64,000 nt of DNA from positions 573,501 through 637,500 of the forward strand of contig WARS01000034.1 in the NCBI GenBank assembly GCA_008933995.1, in the 5' to 3' direction. The DNA is from Datnioides undecimradiatus (Eukaryota > Chordata > Actinopteri > Lobotiformes > Datnioididae). The translations under genes and the position numbers were made by a program. Shown here in pieces: positions 1 through 13,199 of this stretch. The notes below the pieces were generated by a model. That model searched no databases. It worked only from the letters and a program-made list of their open reading frames with translations, and had not been told where the DNA came from. The number at the start of each line of letters is the position of its first letter. The stretch's first letter is position 1.

Positions 1-46
1 ACAATTATGGCTCTTTCATAACACTGACTGATAACCCCCCTCTCAC
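1..46 (-). other. kcnh7: kcnh7 intron 6, 5' end only
   Basis: The first 46 bases of intron 6, starting GTGAGAGGGGGG on the coding strand. The rest is beyond the window edge. Confidence 0.9.
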
Positions 47-472
47 CTCATCTGATCCTGAGCCAAAGATGAGCAGGTCAAATGGGATGGCGGCAACCAT
101 GTCTATAAGGAACCAGCCTTTGAAGTAGTGGATGGCGATCTTGGCCGGATGGCTGACCACCTCCTCATTGGTGTTGACGTACGTGGTCCTGAAGTTTATA
201 AGGATGTCCACAATGAACATGATGTCCACGATCAGATCCACCACGTTAAGCGGCGAGCAGGAGTAGCCGCACTCCCTCCTCCTCTGCTCCTCGATGTCGT
301 TGAGGAGGAAGGCAGCAGAGTAAGGTGTGAATATGGCCGTGTAGATGACCAGCAGCAGGATGAGCCAGTCCCACACTGCTTTGAAGGGGCTGTAGTGAAG
401 GATGGTCCACTTGTCGATGCGTGGCGTTTGGAGCTTGTACTCAGGCAGCACATCCGCACCCAGAGAGAGAAC
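47..472 (-). CDS. kcnh7: kcnh7 coding exon 6: S1, S2 and S3 of the voltage sensor
   Basis: The exon encodes residues 387-528. It opens [18 protein letters not shown] and [11 protein letters not shown], the conserved pre-S1 region. S1 is about residues 422-443 ([20 protein letters not shown]). The S1-S2 loop carries [16 protein letters not shown] with two cysteines. S2 is about 462-485 ([19 protein letters not shown]) with acidic D465, D469 and D475, equivalent to KCNH2 D456, D460 and D466. S3 begins near 505 ([19 protein letters not shown]) with D510, equivalent to KCNH2 D501. The exon ends after GSGSDE with donor GTGAGA in phase 0. It is 426 nt against 429 nt in KCNH2. The S4 sensor and pore are encoded left of the window. 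Confidence 0.97.
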
Positions 473-3400
473 CTGAGGGGAAAAACAGAGAATTTATCAA
501 CTATTAAATTTAATCACTTTTTATTCAGCCTTAATAAATCTGAGGAAACAGTACTCTACTCTACTTTCTATTTAAAAACCCACTCTTGTGCTAAAATTGC
601 TAGAATTTGTGAGCAACTTTGTGAGTGTGCAACATTAATGCTATTGTTGCCCCTTTAAACAAAGCACGGGTATCCTCCAGTTCTCCATATTCTGTATTTC
701 AGCATAAAATTTCTTATTTAGATGAGGTTGGAAGGATGAGCAGCAGAGGAATCTTAAATATGCCCCTGTAGGTCAAGAAAATAGGTTAAATTCAGTAAAA
801 ATGTAAATACAGCTCAATACAACCCAGCATGCATTAGCATTTTTGTGCCTTTACACTGTTTTGCGTGCAAGTATATATATTGTATTGTGACATATGACTG
901 AGGATTAGGTCACGTAAAGGTCGTGTCTGTTGGTATGTGAATAATCTGGCTGCAGGAGCTGAACTTCAGCACTAACACTGTACATACTGCACAATCCTAA
1001 TACAGTTCAACATTATCTCCTCACTAACCGAAAAGCTTGCATGAGCAGATTACTGGAGGCATGAATCTCCCACCCCTGAAATAAATCATTCATGTGTTAA
1101 GTGAGGGATGAAAAAAACTGCTTCTAGTCTAATAATTTAAAATTTTAACTATGCATAAAAACATATTTCACATAGTCGACACAGGAGCAGGCTGCTTCAG
1201 AGCTACAGTTTCATAACCTTGAGAACTACTGTGTTTTGTATCATGATCACTTGTGAGATGAAAATATCTGGGAAGTTGTGCATAACTTAGCATCAGAACA
1301 GACAATTAAACAGTTTCAGGAAATAAAAAAAACCTCAGAAATATGCAGAAAACTCCAAACAACAACATGCATAAAATCTTCACTGTGTTTTGCATCGAGG
1401 ACGGGGGTATAATCCATTCCAACGAGGCTGGATGTCACTATCATTATCTGTGTTATTGCAGTTACCATATATACCCGAATAGCTCTTAACATCAATATTA
1501 CAGCGGCGTCATGGACCATTTCGGATAAGAGTCTCAATGACTTGCAGGTAATTATAGGTGCGGGCAGTGGATACATCTATTCATCTAAGTGTCTGACACT
1601 TCAATAGGCAGGAATTTCCAGGCCATGGCTTTCAGTGCTGATTATCGTGGCTCCGAGGAGCAATGCAAAGAGAGAGAGGCAGGTGAAGTACACGAGCTGC
1701 AAGGGCGGAGAGACAATTACTGTGTACAAGTGAGAATGAAACAGAAAGGAAGCCTCAGATGGCTCTATTTTGGCATCCATCACTTACTGTGCGTCGCCAG
1801 CCTCTGCCCTGGTCACCTTCATAACCTCTGTGATTGAGAGGAGAGGACTGGGGGGCCAGGAGGTTGAGGTATAGCACAAGAAAAGGCTGAAGTGTTAATA
1901 ATTGAATTGGTTATTAGAAACTCATGCCCTCTGTGATGTGGAGGGTCAAATGCTTTTACCCTCTGATATGGGATAACCTTTGAAATCGATAAGAAACCCG
2001 ACGGACAGACAAAGGGAGCGTGTTCTATTATTCATCAGGCTACCACTTCATTAAAAGTGGGTGTTTCACATGCTTGTTTCATTACACTGGCAACACAATG
2101 TGTAATTGCTGTTGACTTTCAAATAACTGCGCTTCGATTTACGTGCTGTGAAATGGATTTCTGTCAGAAAGAATGCAGCAATGTTTGCACATGCCCCAGA
2201 CTGCGTTTACTACTCTTATCTTAATTTGTGCACAGACACAAACGCCTTTCTGCCATCGTGCAGTTCATGATCAGCGGTGATGATATAAACAAGATGGTAA
2301 CTCTGCACTACTCCAACAGCGCTCCGCATGCATGGATACATTACCCCCTCGGCCTGATGGGAAGCCTGGGAGGAGTCGGTTGGTTGGCAGAGTGACAGTT
2401 CTGGATTAACGTGTTGCAGCCAATCTGTTTCTAAATAAAAGATCCCATCTTAATTATTTAACCTACCTACTGTAGCTATGTGCACTTGGAGCAAATGAAC
2501 CTCTCTCTTGTGGGATAATGGAAGGCTCGTTCTGTGTTTGGCTTGGCCTCAAACGATATGCAAATGAGCATTAGCTCTCTCCCTTCTCTGTTTTTTGTGT
2601 GTGTGTGTGCACGGTCAGGGCTGGGGTATTATTTATAAGAGCGGAGTGTTGTTCCATGTTCCTGTGGCTAATCACGTGGCTTCCATCATTAAAAACGATG
2701 ACTGTGCCGCTGCCTTGACTCCATGCTCAGCTTCAGATAACCCCAAGAAGTTTAAAATGGGAGATTTAATGCAAAGTTGTGGGCATCTGAGCCTCTAGCT
2801 GCATGCACCGAGACGTTCAAAATGTAAGAAACAGCGTGAGAGCTGCTTCCTGGGTGAAGCCTCCATCTGCCTGTGGTCACTGTGAAGGCCAGATGAGAGC
2901 GTGTCTGTTCACACGCTTTGATCGAGGCTTCAGATGGACTCAGAGGGGTCTGGAGCTGGTTTCAAGACATCTGCTGTTGCTTTGTGTTGCTCACAGTCAG
3001 GTGTCTAGAGATCTGTTTACAGACCTAAACTGTGGAAGATGGGGATACGGCGCTATCTCCCCATGGTTTATTTGTTACTATGATCATTTTAATGTTTAGC
3101 AGCGTGCAGTTAGCAGTACATAGAAATAACAGTGTACGTTGCACACCATATGCTCAGTCATGGAGGGAGTAAGGAGGGGGCCTGGACACATACTGATATA
3201 GCTACCAGTGTATCCACAGAAACCGGTATTTGACAGCTAATTTCCAGGTAGAGATGTTAACTGTAAACACAGGGGAGCAGGAGATAACACCATGACAACA
3301 CATTACACTGTATATTACAGAGAGAAGGGAATCAAAGCTTGAATGGTGCAGTGACTTGGTTGTATCTTTGACCGCTGGCACATCAGTGATAGTAATTTGC

Positions 3401-5078
3401 ACACTAATTTTTGTGTGCACACACAAAGCTACATGAAAGCAGAAGTTGTAACAGCAACTGGTTTCCAGGTCCTCTACTCTGCCACAAAAGTCCATTAAAA
3501 GCACATTAACAAGCCTGCCCTCTGCGCTGCTTAATAACTTTGACTTTAATGCTGGATGGAGAGGTCAGTGTGGCGCACCGTGGTCTGCTCTGTCTCTGCC
3601 TCTGGCTCCAGTCGGAGGCCCTCAGCTGAAGTTGCCTTTGAGTGAGAACAGGGGTCAATTTCCATGCCCTCTATCCGTTACACCATTAATGGGCAAAATG
3701 CAAAACCGAGACCTAATCAGTGGTTTGGGGCAACTTCGGTCAACCCCTGGGAATACATTAACTTACAGTCCCTGTCTACTCTGTGCTGACTCTCAGCCGC
3801 AGCAGGGAAGGTGAGAATGACCTCTAACCCTGTCCATAACTTTAGAAATACGGCCTGAGCTCTGGACGCTGTCTGGCAGCAGTAAGAGTATCCCTGATTA
3901 TCTGCCCACAAGTGATGGACACCTCTGCCGTTTTACGTATCAGACCCCCTTGAGTTTCAATTAATCATCCGGAGGCACACGAAGGGCAGGTGGGGAGGAG
4001 GGATGCAATCTGCTGACTTCATCAGCTGCTCAATCTGTGCAAGTGTGATTTGTGATGATAGTTAATGATTATTATGATGAACATGATCACAGAAATCCAA
4101 TGTCTCCATCGTCTCTAGCCTGCGCAACCTAAAAAAGTCCACAAATAATTGGTGGTATGAATTATTGATAAGTGCAAACGATACGTGCCCACTCCTGTTC
4201 TTAATTGTTTTAGTTTCAGGCAAAGTTTGCATAGTAATAATAATGACAAAGAACTTCTGAACAGATGGTTGGATGATGGATTTTATACAACACTGACAAT
4301 TATAATAGCCTCTGAGTGGTGTAAGAGATTACTTTTTATAAAAGACATGGAACATAATTTGGTCAAGACTGATTGGCTGAACTAAATTTAGGCAGATACT
4401 AACTTGGAGATATCATGTTATCTGTGTATCAGCCTCAGAAATCCAGTATCCAGCTCAGCAATGGCTGAACATACCTACATGTTAAGTAAGAGGGGTTTTC
4501 AGGTTTCTAAAGTGCATTTATATTGTTGAAATACTACCATGGGGAATTAAAGAACCACTTAGAAATTATGTAAAAGCAACAACTCTGCATATTAGAGATC
4601 TTCATCATGGGTCCAAAATGCTGCAACCATTATAAACCTGCCTGAACCCCACCTGACGTTTAATCTTTTGAAAGGAACTGAAATAGAGACCTAAACACAG
4701 CCAAATCCATCCTGAACAGACCTAAGGATAATTAGACCTGATCCTAAATCCAGACAGAGAGAGAATAAACAAGCAGCAGCAATATAACAATTATATCCTA
4801 GGAATGATTGAAGGTCATAGAAAGTAATTCTAAAAATCATTTGTTCTTCAAGACTCATTGAGAGAAATAATTGAGTCTTATTTTCACCTCCTGCTCCAAC
4901 AATCAAACATTCTGCATCCAGCTGGGTGAGACCAACAGAGGATAATCATTTTAAAACCGAATCCACAAAGTAATTGTTATTTAATAGCATCATTTCTTCC
5001 ACGGGATACTGAGCTGCTAACTGATTTTCCCTGCAGATAATCAGGGATATCGCGTGATCAGAAACATGTGACCCCTAC
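473..5078 (-). other. kcnh7: kcnh7 intron 5 (4,606 bp, phase 0)
   Basis: The intron separates the cytosolic N-terminus from the transmembrane domain. The acceptor is TTTTTCCCCTCAG. It holds a short GT run near 2596-2609 and otherwise unremarkable AT-rich DNA. In mammalian KCNH2 the intron at this position contains the alternative 1b first exon; I looked for an equivalent short coding start here and could not identify one. Confidence 0.88.
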
Positions 5079-5293
5079 CTGCGTGACCTTGTCGGTGACA
5101 TTGTGCGTGCGGTCTTTGACCTTTGGTGCAATGATGGTTTTCTCAGAGGATGGAGGGGAGGGGCACTTCTTCTCATTGTTGGCCTCTGAGAAGTTGAGTG
5201 TGATGAGGGGGATCTTGTTGATGGTGCTGTACTTGTTGAGGTTGGAGTCGGAGGTGGAGCCGAGCAGGCTGGATTTGATCTGGCTGAGCGGCC
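5079..5293 (-). CDS. kcnh7: kcnh7 coding exon 5: pre-S1 linker
   Basis: The exon supplies the last two bases of codon 315 and then 71 codons, to residue 386. It begins [18 protein letters not shown], continues with [16 protein letters not shown] and a variable acidic/proline stretch ([17 protein letters not shown]), and ends [20 protein letters not shown], a block strongly conserved across ERG channels just before S1. The segment is cytosolic. It is 215 nt, one codon longer than KCNH2 exon 5 (212 nt). The acceptor is CTCTCTTTCAG and the donor GTAGGG. The upstream intron is phase 1 and the downstream phase 0, so skipping this exon alone would shift the frame. Confidence 0.96.
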
Positions 5294-8104
5294 CTGAAAG
5301 AGAGGGTGACAGAGGGAGGATGTCACCGTTAAAAGCCGCCACATCTTGTACTGCGGCTGGTCTATTGTTGATCTAATGGCGCGTTCTGAATCGTGGACAT
5401 CAGAGAACAGTCTAGTGTTCATTTGTGATTGTTGTGACATGGGTAGTGAGCATGGAGTGGCCCTTACTTTTGGAGTGAGTTCAACCACAACACAACACTG
5501 AGAATACAACAGATACTGAAATACAAACTCGACAGCCTCTGATTGACCCGTCTAGAGTGAACAGGCCTTTCAAAGTTTCTCATTAAAAACTAATGAAGAA
5601 CACTGTTGGCGAAAGAAAAGAATGATTTAATGCACAATCAAAGAATGCAACTTCACTCAGTTAGTCAAACCATCTGTCTGATGAAGCCCGTGTGATGATT
5701 GTAACAGAATGTTCCCTCATCATACCACACAATGTCCTCTACAAGTACGCAGCAGAAGAGAACTCCCTGCCTTCTTGTGAGAGCATTCGACACTGCAACA
5801 ACATGTGACAGCACCATGACACACACACACACACACGCCGACATGTGGCCCGATGAGAGTGATAAAAAGTGAAAAAGAGACAATTGCTGATTCAGCCGTG
5901 TGATCCAGCAGAGGGAACGTCTGTGGGGTTTTTTTTTTTATCTCCCCCTTTTCACAAAGTACAGTACAGTGATTGAGAGTCAAGGACAGAGAAACAGACA
6001 GCTGAGGATGAGAGATTGCATGCACAGCTTCGATACATGCCACAGTAAGGATACATCATTGCAGTCATAAAAAACAGAACTTAAAAAGGAAAAGCTGAAG
6101 CCATACCCCCAGCCATCCAGGAGCGAGACACTAGCAAACCAGGAGAGAGAAGAAATAGGAGGTAAAGGGGGAAGTGGGAATGTGGAAGGGTGGTTGGATT
6201 GTAGGGTCAGTAGTCACGGGTACAAACAGTACTTAAAATATCACATTATGGCATTCATAAGGAAGTAGAGCACTTTGGCGGCTCTGTGAGTCAGAGCTGA
6301 TAGAATTGTGATGCTATTATTGCAAAACATCGACATTAGTTGGTTTAACTGTAATTCTGGGAGCTGCTCATTTAGACATGATTAAACATGAATGCATCCA
6401 GTCGTAATCTGTTTCACTGAGATAATGGGGCATGCAGCATATGCACTGCATACGCCTCCATTACTACGGGAAATAGGCGAGGGCGAGCATATAGAATTCA
6501 AATGGAAGCACAGTCAGGTTTGTTTTCATTCACTAAGACATAGCAACGAGCAACTAGAGGTTGCATAGAAGGAAACAGAGGTTACAGACAGTGGGAGGTA
6601 TCATCTCGTAAAGCTTCATTGATTTTCTTCAATGAACAAAAGCAGGAAAAGAAGATGTAATATGTTGCTTCATGCAAGCGCGTGCAGAGGTCAGTGTGTT
6701 TTTCTTCTTTATTTTCTACTGAGCCTTCCCCAGGGCGACTGGCTCGGGGTCAGCGGGTCATGTGCGCCGAGGCCAAGTCATTTATTGCCAGTGTTTTTGA
6801 GACTTTGGCCCAACAATGTACAAACACACTGTCAATCACCCACCAAGGCATTTGCATTCAACATAAACCTCAGTCGTGTGGAAAACTCATGCAACAAGCA
6901 GGCTTAGTGCAGAATACACGTGGTATCCGTGCTGAAGTTTCACAGCTCGAGATGCAGCAGGCTGCTGGTTGTTACCTTTGATATTGCGACCATTGTCTGT
7001 GATGGCAGCAACACAGCATCGGAGAGGGAAGAGAAAGGGGGAGCGGAGGTGAGAGAAGAATTTCTGGTTTTCTATGATGACAAATGGTGGCTGGCATTAA
7101 ACTCCTGCTAGTGCCCCCACGAACAATTCATTACTGTGAAGTAGACATATTACTGTGTCAGCCACTGGGAGCTATTTGAATGAGGATTGTAGATAAGGGG
7201 ATGGGGTAGGCTGATTGGCCTGGAGGAAACAGGGCCAGTCTGGGGCACTTCTACCCTCATCCAAATGAGGGCCAAAAGGCTAATGAGTGATTTAGACTCT
7301 AGGGAAGATCAATAACACACAGTACAGATGGTGACTCGCTATAATGCTGATTAAGAGACTGGCACGCCACATCTCGCATCTCCTATTTTGGGACCAAAGA
7401 GAGTTCAGTAATTAATAAAACCGAATTATAGTCAATGTTTGTCACGAGTAATAAATTCCTTGATTGGTCCCTTACTGTAAAATACAGCATCTGGGTATTG
7501 ATTACATCTGACTCTTCTGCTGACATCACTTCAAATGATGTTTGCGTGTTTGTTAGAGCAGTGGCCATCACACATTTAATCCAAAGAGGCATGTCTTAGA
7601 AGATTTAATAATGTTTAAATTTTAATAATTTCAATCAATCACATGGATCAAAGTCTTAAAATGTTATCAGTTCCTTCTCCATCATTGGAAAATATGAATA
7701 TTCAAATACTATTCATTTCAACAGTTGGACTACTTCCCAGAAAAGTTCGTTCTCAGTCTAAGTTCACTGGAGGCTTTAAGTTTTCACATCATACATGAGT
7801 AAGTTGTGTATTAGACCATGATTGGTTTCCAGACTAGTGAGTATTAAGTTAAATGTCAACGTGTGTGTTGAGATTTGAGGAGAGCACAGAGAAACTTCCA
7901 GCAGCTGAATATAAAAACAGTCTTCTAGTGTAAAACTCAAAGTGACAATAACTTAACACATCTGTGAGTGCAGGAGGTCTTGAATTAAAGAGAACATCCA
8001 TCACAGTGTGGGACAAAGGAAATAAAAGGCTTGTGTTTGAAACTCAGTCAAAGCTGCTTCACAGTGTAAATTCAGGACTTTACAGTAGAGCAGGAGATTC
8101 CTAC
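5294..8104 (-). other. kcnh7: kcnh7 intron 4 (2,811 bp, phase 1)
   Basis: The intron lies between GTAGGA and CTCTCTTTCAG. It includes an (AC)9 run at 5819-5836, a poly-T run near 5931-5939 and otherwise unremarkable DNA. No coding exon is recognised. Confidence 0.88.
5819..5836. repeat. (AC)9 microsatellite
   Basis: An uninterrupted AC dinucleotide run inside kcnh7 intron 4. Confidence 0.9.
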
Positions 8105-8584
8105 CTTCACTGGCATGTCTGTCCCTGAACGGCATCTTGGAGTTGGACCCGAATCCTTCCATGTCGTGTACGGAGGAGGCTCTGCGAATACTGCACACAC
8201 TCTCTCTGGAGGCGGTTGGAGTGAGGCCCGGGATTGACGGAGCCGCAGTGAGCGTGTCCTCCTGGCTCTGGTGCTGGGTTTGGGCGACTGCCTGGTCCGG
8301 GTATATCCGATCCCAGGGGCCCTTGGGCGAGGAGTGGTCCAAAGGCCCCGACACGGGGGTGGAGCAATGGCTTGGGCCGATGAGGGCGCGGGTGTCATTG
8401 GCGTAAGAGGGACTGCAGCTCTCGCGGGTGGTGGGGAGTTGGTAGTCGCGCGTAGCCACTGAGCCATCGCTGTGACGAGGGGAGTCAACCATGACGGCGT
8501 CGGGGTCTTCCTGGGGCAGGGACTGCTTGCTGATGCCCAGGAGAGGTAAGGCTGGGAAACGGAAACGGAAAAATCTTCCTTTCC
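8105..8584 (-). CDS. kcnh7: kcnh7 coding exon 4: disordered Ser/Pro-rich N-terminal linker
   Basis: The exon encodes residues 155-314 plus the first base of codon 315, the low-complexity cytosolic linker between the PAS domain and S1. It starts with a basic-aromatic patch ([16 protein letters not shown]), then [55 protein letters not shown] and [21 protein letters not shown] at about residues 288-292 fits the PKA consensus; KCNH2 has an RRAS site in the corresponding segment. It is 480 nt, against 444 nt in KCNH2; the middle (about residues 250-275, Gln/Ser/Thr-rich) is the least conserved. The donor is GTAGGA and the acceptor CTCTCTGCCAG. Codon 315 is completed by exon 5 as Gly. Confidence 0.95.
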
Positions 8585-9651
8585 CTGGCAGAGAGGAAGA
8601 AAGAGGGAAAGGAGTGAGACTCTGAGTCTATTACTGTCATAATATTCCATAATAACCCCCCATCTGACATCAATGTGTGGTCACCAGTAATAGAATATGG
8701 AGTGCCTGGGGGTAAATGGTTTCACATATAAACATAAATTCAAAGTGAATAGCTAAGTCACTCATTATCGTGAAGAGTCTACAGGAAGTTATTTGGCTGC
8801 GCTGACACCGAAAACAGCATAAAAACAGAATGCACGGTGCTTTTTAATGAGCCAGTGAGATCGACATAACCCCCGCTGACCTTGTGCTGTGTTTTCATGG
8901 TGTGTTTGCAGCAGAACTTGCTTGCAGCCTTCGACATCCGCGCTGATATCTCGCACTTGTTTGCCAATAGCACCGAAAAAGCCTGCCAATGCAGCTATCT
9001 TAAAAAGACCCTGGCAGATCAAAACAAATGCCCTATTCCGCCTCGGGGGTGAGTTCAATCTTCAATTTCCCTCAATTATTCATGGAGGAGGACATTTGCT
9101 GAAATATTATAATGGCAGTAGTACGTTGAGGAGTCAGTCCTGTGAAGGATTACGTGCAGGATTTTAATGAGTGATTGAAAGCTCCTGGGGAGATGAAGGA
9201 GACTGTCACACAACGTGATATTTAGGATGCTGCTGTCATTAAAGCAGATACTTCTGAGTTGTGCAGGAAAAAGGTGAGGACGCAAGAAAATAGTGAAGTT
9301 TAGTGTGAAGCCTAATAAAATGACTACACGTGGGCTCCGCCACATACACACAGCACACACCTACGCACGCACCATTCACAAACAGGCACAATTTAGTTGC
9401 ATCTAACAATATCTGCAAACATGTCAGGAGAGAGGCAGTCACGCTCGCAAGATTTCACATATGGGCCGCAAAGCGTGGCCTGCATGTTGTGAATCATTTA
9501 GTCGCCTCAACATATGCCGTACATATCAGAACGCTGCCTCAGCCCTGGAAAACTTACTGCCATGTGGCGGAGTGAAAACGAGGCCCTTCATAAAAGCATG
9601 AAAAAAAGACGAAACCACCACCTCGCACCACATCGTTACGTCCCCTTTGTG

Positions 9652-9669
9652 CATTTGCTCGAGCAAATG
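9652..9669. other. Perfect 18-bp palindrome in kcnh7 intron 3
   Basis: The sequence CATTTGCTCGAGCAAATG equals its own reverse complement. It contains CTCGAG flanked by ATTTGC/GCAAAT half-sites resembling part of the octamer (POU) motif. Confidence 0.8.
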
Positions 9670-10630
9670 ACAGCACATTGCATTTGACAAACTCGTTCAA
9701 CTTCAATATCTGCAACTAGTGGAAACACTATGGACGTGTGCAGAGACACAATAGGTGGTAAAATAGAAAATAGAATTAATGTTTGAGGCGCAGCAGGGAG
9801 CAGCATGCAGCTTTATCCTCCCCGCTGCTCCTTCCATTGGGGTGAGACTGAGAGAAAGAAACTAATTTTAGACACAATGCCCCGTGTCTGCTCGGGTCAG
9901 TGTGGTGTGTTTAAATTAAGTCGCGAGCCAGATGCTGATGACGCTGGGAAATGATCATTTGCATTTAATTGGCGAGTCAGAGCTTTATCTGAAGCTGGCG
10001 CTCAAATCTACAGTGCAGGATGACTAAACAAGTAATTTATCTGAATGATGATGAAAGTCGGGTTGGCGCTTTTGTTTCTGCAAAAGAATCACAAAGTTTT
10101 GTTTCATGTGAGCTCAGTGCTGTGAGGCAGATAAGACCGCTGATCAAAAAATACCATCTGATTCATCAGTCTGCAGCTGATCCCCAACCAGCACACCCAA
10201 TTTATATGCCAGAGTCTGCAAAACACTGCAAAACCCTGTTTATTGACGCTTTTTCCTCAAAGGGAAAATCATGCCACTTTTTGCAAACGCACCACTGCGA
10301 TATAACAACGTCGCTCAATCGTGCAGCTGAAGCTTTTCACATTTCCGACAGTCTGATTTAAACACAAGCCTCGACTGTTAAAATGACACCTTAACAAAAT
10401 AATGAATGGTAGCTCATGAGCGTTCACATGCTCGGAGCTCTGGTTCTAATTGTGGTGCCTAGAGGGTAAACATATACGGCACAAATCTTTTAATTAGCTC
10501 ATAATTCAGTCACGCATCCGTGGTGTGTGCTGAGAACATTGTATGTAGCTATATTTAAGAGTGATATTGAAAGGGCTGAACCTTGCAGGAGTACGCTGCC
10601 CTTTGAGTGTGTGTGAGTGTGTTACTGTTT

Positions 10631-10652
10631 TGTGTGTGTGTGTGTGTGTGTG
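10631..10652. repeat. (TG)11 microsatellite
   Basis: An uninterrupted TG run in kcnh7 intron 3. Confidence 0.9.
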
Positions 10653-13199
10653 TTCACTCTCACACCCTCTCCAACCCTCTCATTCTTTGCCTGCAAAAAC
10701 TCAGCAGCGGCTTTACACAACCAATGGACGTACAGTGGCCCTTGTTGCTATGATACCAGATAGTAATATTTGCATTGAATATTAATTGGGCCCTCAGATC
10801 CCCGTGTTGGGGAGTGAAATGTCTTTCTGTAATATGAGCATGATTCAGATGTCAGGGGAGAAGTAGAAAGAGAGCAATAAAGCTTCATGCTCTGGTAAAA
10901 GTGGAACAAAAACATCTTTTTGTCCTTTTGTTTCTGTCTCCCACTTTTGTTGTTTTTGCTGACGTTAAATGAGAAAAACAACCTGATTTGCATGCAGTGT
11001 TCTTTTACCTTGAGGAGTGTTTACCTGGGCTCCCAGTCCTCCTATTACTCACCAGCTCTAGAGAATAACATGGATATTTCTGCTGTGTCCCCCTTGTGCC
11101 TCATACTGGTTGACAGAAAGAGAAAATTAAAGTATGATTGCAACGAGCCCGAGTTAACGGCACCTCTTTTTTCTTTTTAATGGTATTTTTTATAATTAGA
11201 CAATAACATGGGGGGAAAGGGATCAAAATTGCAGCCACAGCCGCTCGACTTCAGGTGGTTGTCATGCAGAGACTTTGTCCAAACTGTCATTTGCATACGT
11301 TTGGTCCCTTGCAAAGAATTCCTGCATGTGTGTGAGACCACATTTTGCCTTTTGGCTCCTAGTCCATCTCGTGTTCACCCTGACATACTATCAACTCACG
11401 TTGGAAACAGTTTTTTGAGGCTTTGGTTGAAAGGTTTCAGTGTCCTGCTGCATCATGGCTGCAGAGGGAAATCAAAGCTTTTTCTTTGCCTCTGGTGAAT
11501 GAACAAATCATGCCGCTGCCAAATGCTCTTTATTTTGGCTCTGTATTTCTTCTCGTGGTCACAAGTAGGCCTTTTATATGACAGCATGTGACACACGAGT
11601 GACAACGTATAGCCTAGTATACCTCTGAAATCACAATTTAAACCGCTGGCCTATACAGTCAATGCCACTCATCTTTTATGTGTATATACATGTAATTTAT
11701 GAATGTGCAGAAGCGGTCCTGCTCAGCCACATCAAAGCAAAATGGGGGAATCCAAGATGGCCACAGAATGGATGGATTGTCGCTGAGCGGGGAAAGAGGA
11801 TCGATAAGCAGCACCTAATGCATGGCTGCTCGGTCCCCAGAAGCGGCCTGCATAATGCAACACATGGATCATCACCTCACAGCACCGAGAGGCAGCCGCT
11901 TCCACACAAGCTGTAGAGCTGCTCCTCAGAATAGTAACACGATGGGTTTCACTGAGTTAAATTTACATCTGTAGCGGTTTGTTCATCTGTGATGTTCTCT
12001 TAAATTATGCAGAGTTATTCATAATTTGTAACCTCTGTCCATCTGCTGGTAAAAGTGCAATACTAGGTCTCTGGAGTTAGCTGTGATGAAATGAGGCCAA
12101 GAAATACCAACTCTCTCCGGTAATCCCCGCGATGGCAGAGGTTGTGTGTAGGCAGAGAGAGAGATGGCGTCCAGCACTGAGACTCGACCTTGTAAACAAA
12201 TCCAGACCTCAGCACCAGATTTGCTGGGACGCCCACTTAGATATTCAGATAGGCATGAATAGACTTTAATTCATAGAGGCCTGCTCCATCAGGGATTGCC
12301 CTTGTGCTCGGGCTGAGCAATTAGCTCCCATAGAAACGTGAGAGAGCAGGGCCTTATCAGTGACACGTATACACGCCTGTGCAAACACACGCTCACAAAT
12401 TGAAAAGCTTATACGATCACGCATGGTTCCTCAAGAACACAAACACACACACAAACACTAGCTTATATACTCAACACACGCATCCCCACTCATTTCACCA
12501 CACACCCCATGAGGCAATGCAGCCTGTTAGGGGTCTCATCCAATTACAGTCATCTAGGGGTGACCTCTGGTGCTCCGTGCTGCTGCTTTATATGTCACAG
12601 ACAGAAAGAGGAGAACGAGAGAGAGACACAGAAGAGAGAGAAGGCATCAAGAGCATGTTTGAGAGCACCGCAGGGGAACGGCATTATACAGTATTACACC
12701 GACAGCTCTGGGAAGCGGAGTGCTCTCCAGCACTGCTCTGGTAGTTCATCAGGCCATCCTGGCAGGCTATGAGCTATAATTGGGCCAGACCTTTGAGATG
12801 ATGGCAGGCTAACACATCAGCGTCTGCTAAACGCTGGTGTCAACATGCCAAAAGAAGCTGTCTAGCAGGGATTTCCTGCGCTGCACTGCTGCAAGTAGAA
12901 GTGAACGCACACGTAACATATGCTGCTACAAAGGCTAAAGATGCCACACAAATGTTTGGCATTGTAGCATCGATCAGGGCACCATAAATGTTAGGATCAT
13001 ATCAAGGACTCAAGACACAGTGGGGATTGGGTAAAGGCACAAATTGATGTGGATGTGGGAAAAGGTTGCGTGTAAAAGGTCATGACTGGCTGTTAAATGC
13101 AGCACATGTGAGAGCAGAAATGTTTGCGGCACTGCATCTTCTGGATGGTGTCAAGCCGCCTTGCGCTAACCTTCCTCTCTCTTTTTTGGCTTTACTCAC

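Larger units (their letters stand above)
8585..13199 (-). other. kcnh7: kcnh7 intron 3 (4,615 bp, phase 1)
   Basis: The acceptor next to exon 4 is strong (CTTTCTTCCTCTCTGCCAG). The interior holds a (TG)11 run at 10631-10652, CA-rich stretches near 12436-12480 and a perfect 18-bp palindrome at 9652-9669. Several AT-rich, moderately complex segments around 8800-10480 look non-repetitive. No additional exon is recognisable. Confidence 0.88.

Noticed and set aside
128-658. 176-codon plus-strand frame
   Set aside because: It is the antisense shadow of kcnh7 exon 6, which has strong family similarity on the minus strand.
8001-8104. Continuation of the kcnh7 exon 4 frame past the donor ([10 protein letters not shown]...)
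   Set aside because: The GTAGGA donor and exact phase match to exon 5 show this is intron. Retention would end at a stop before exon 5.
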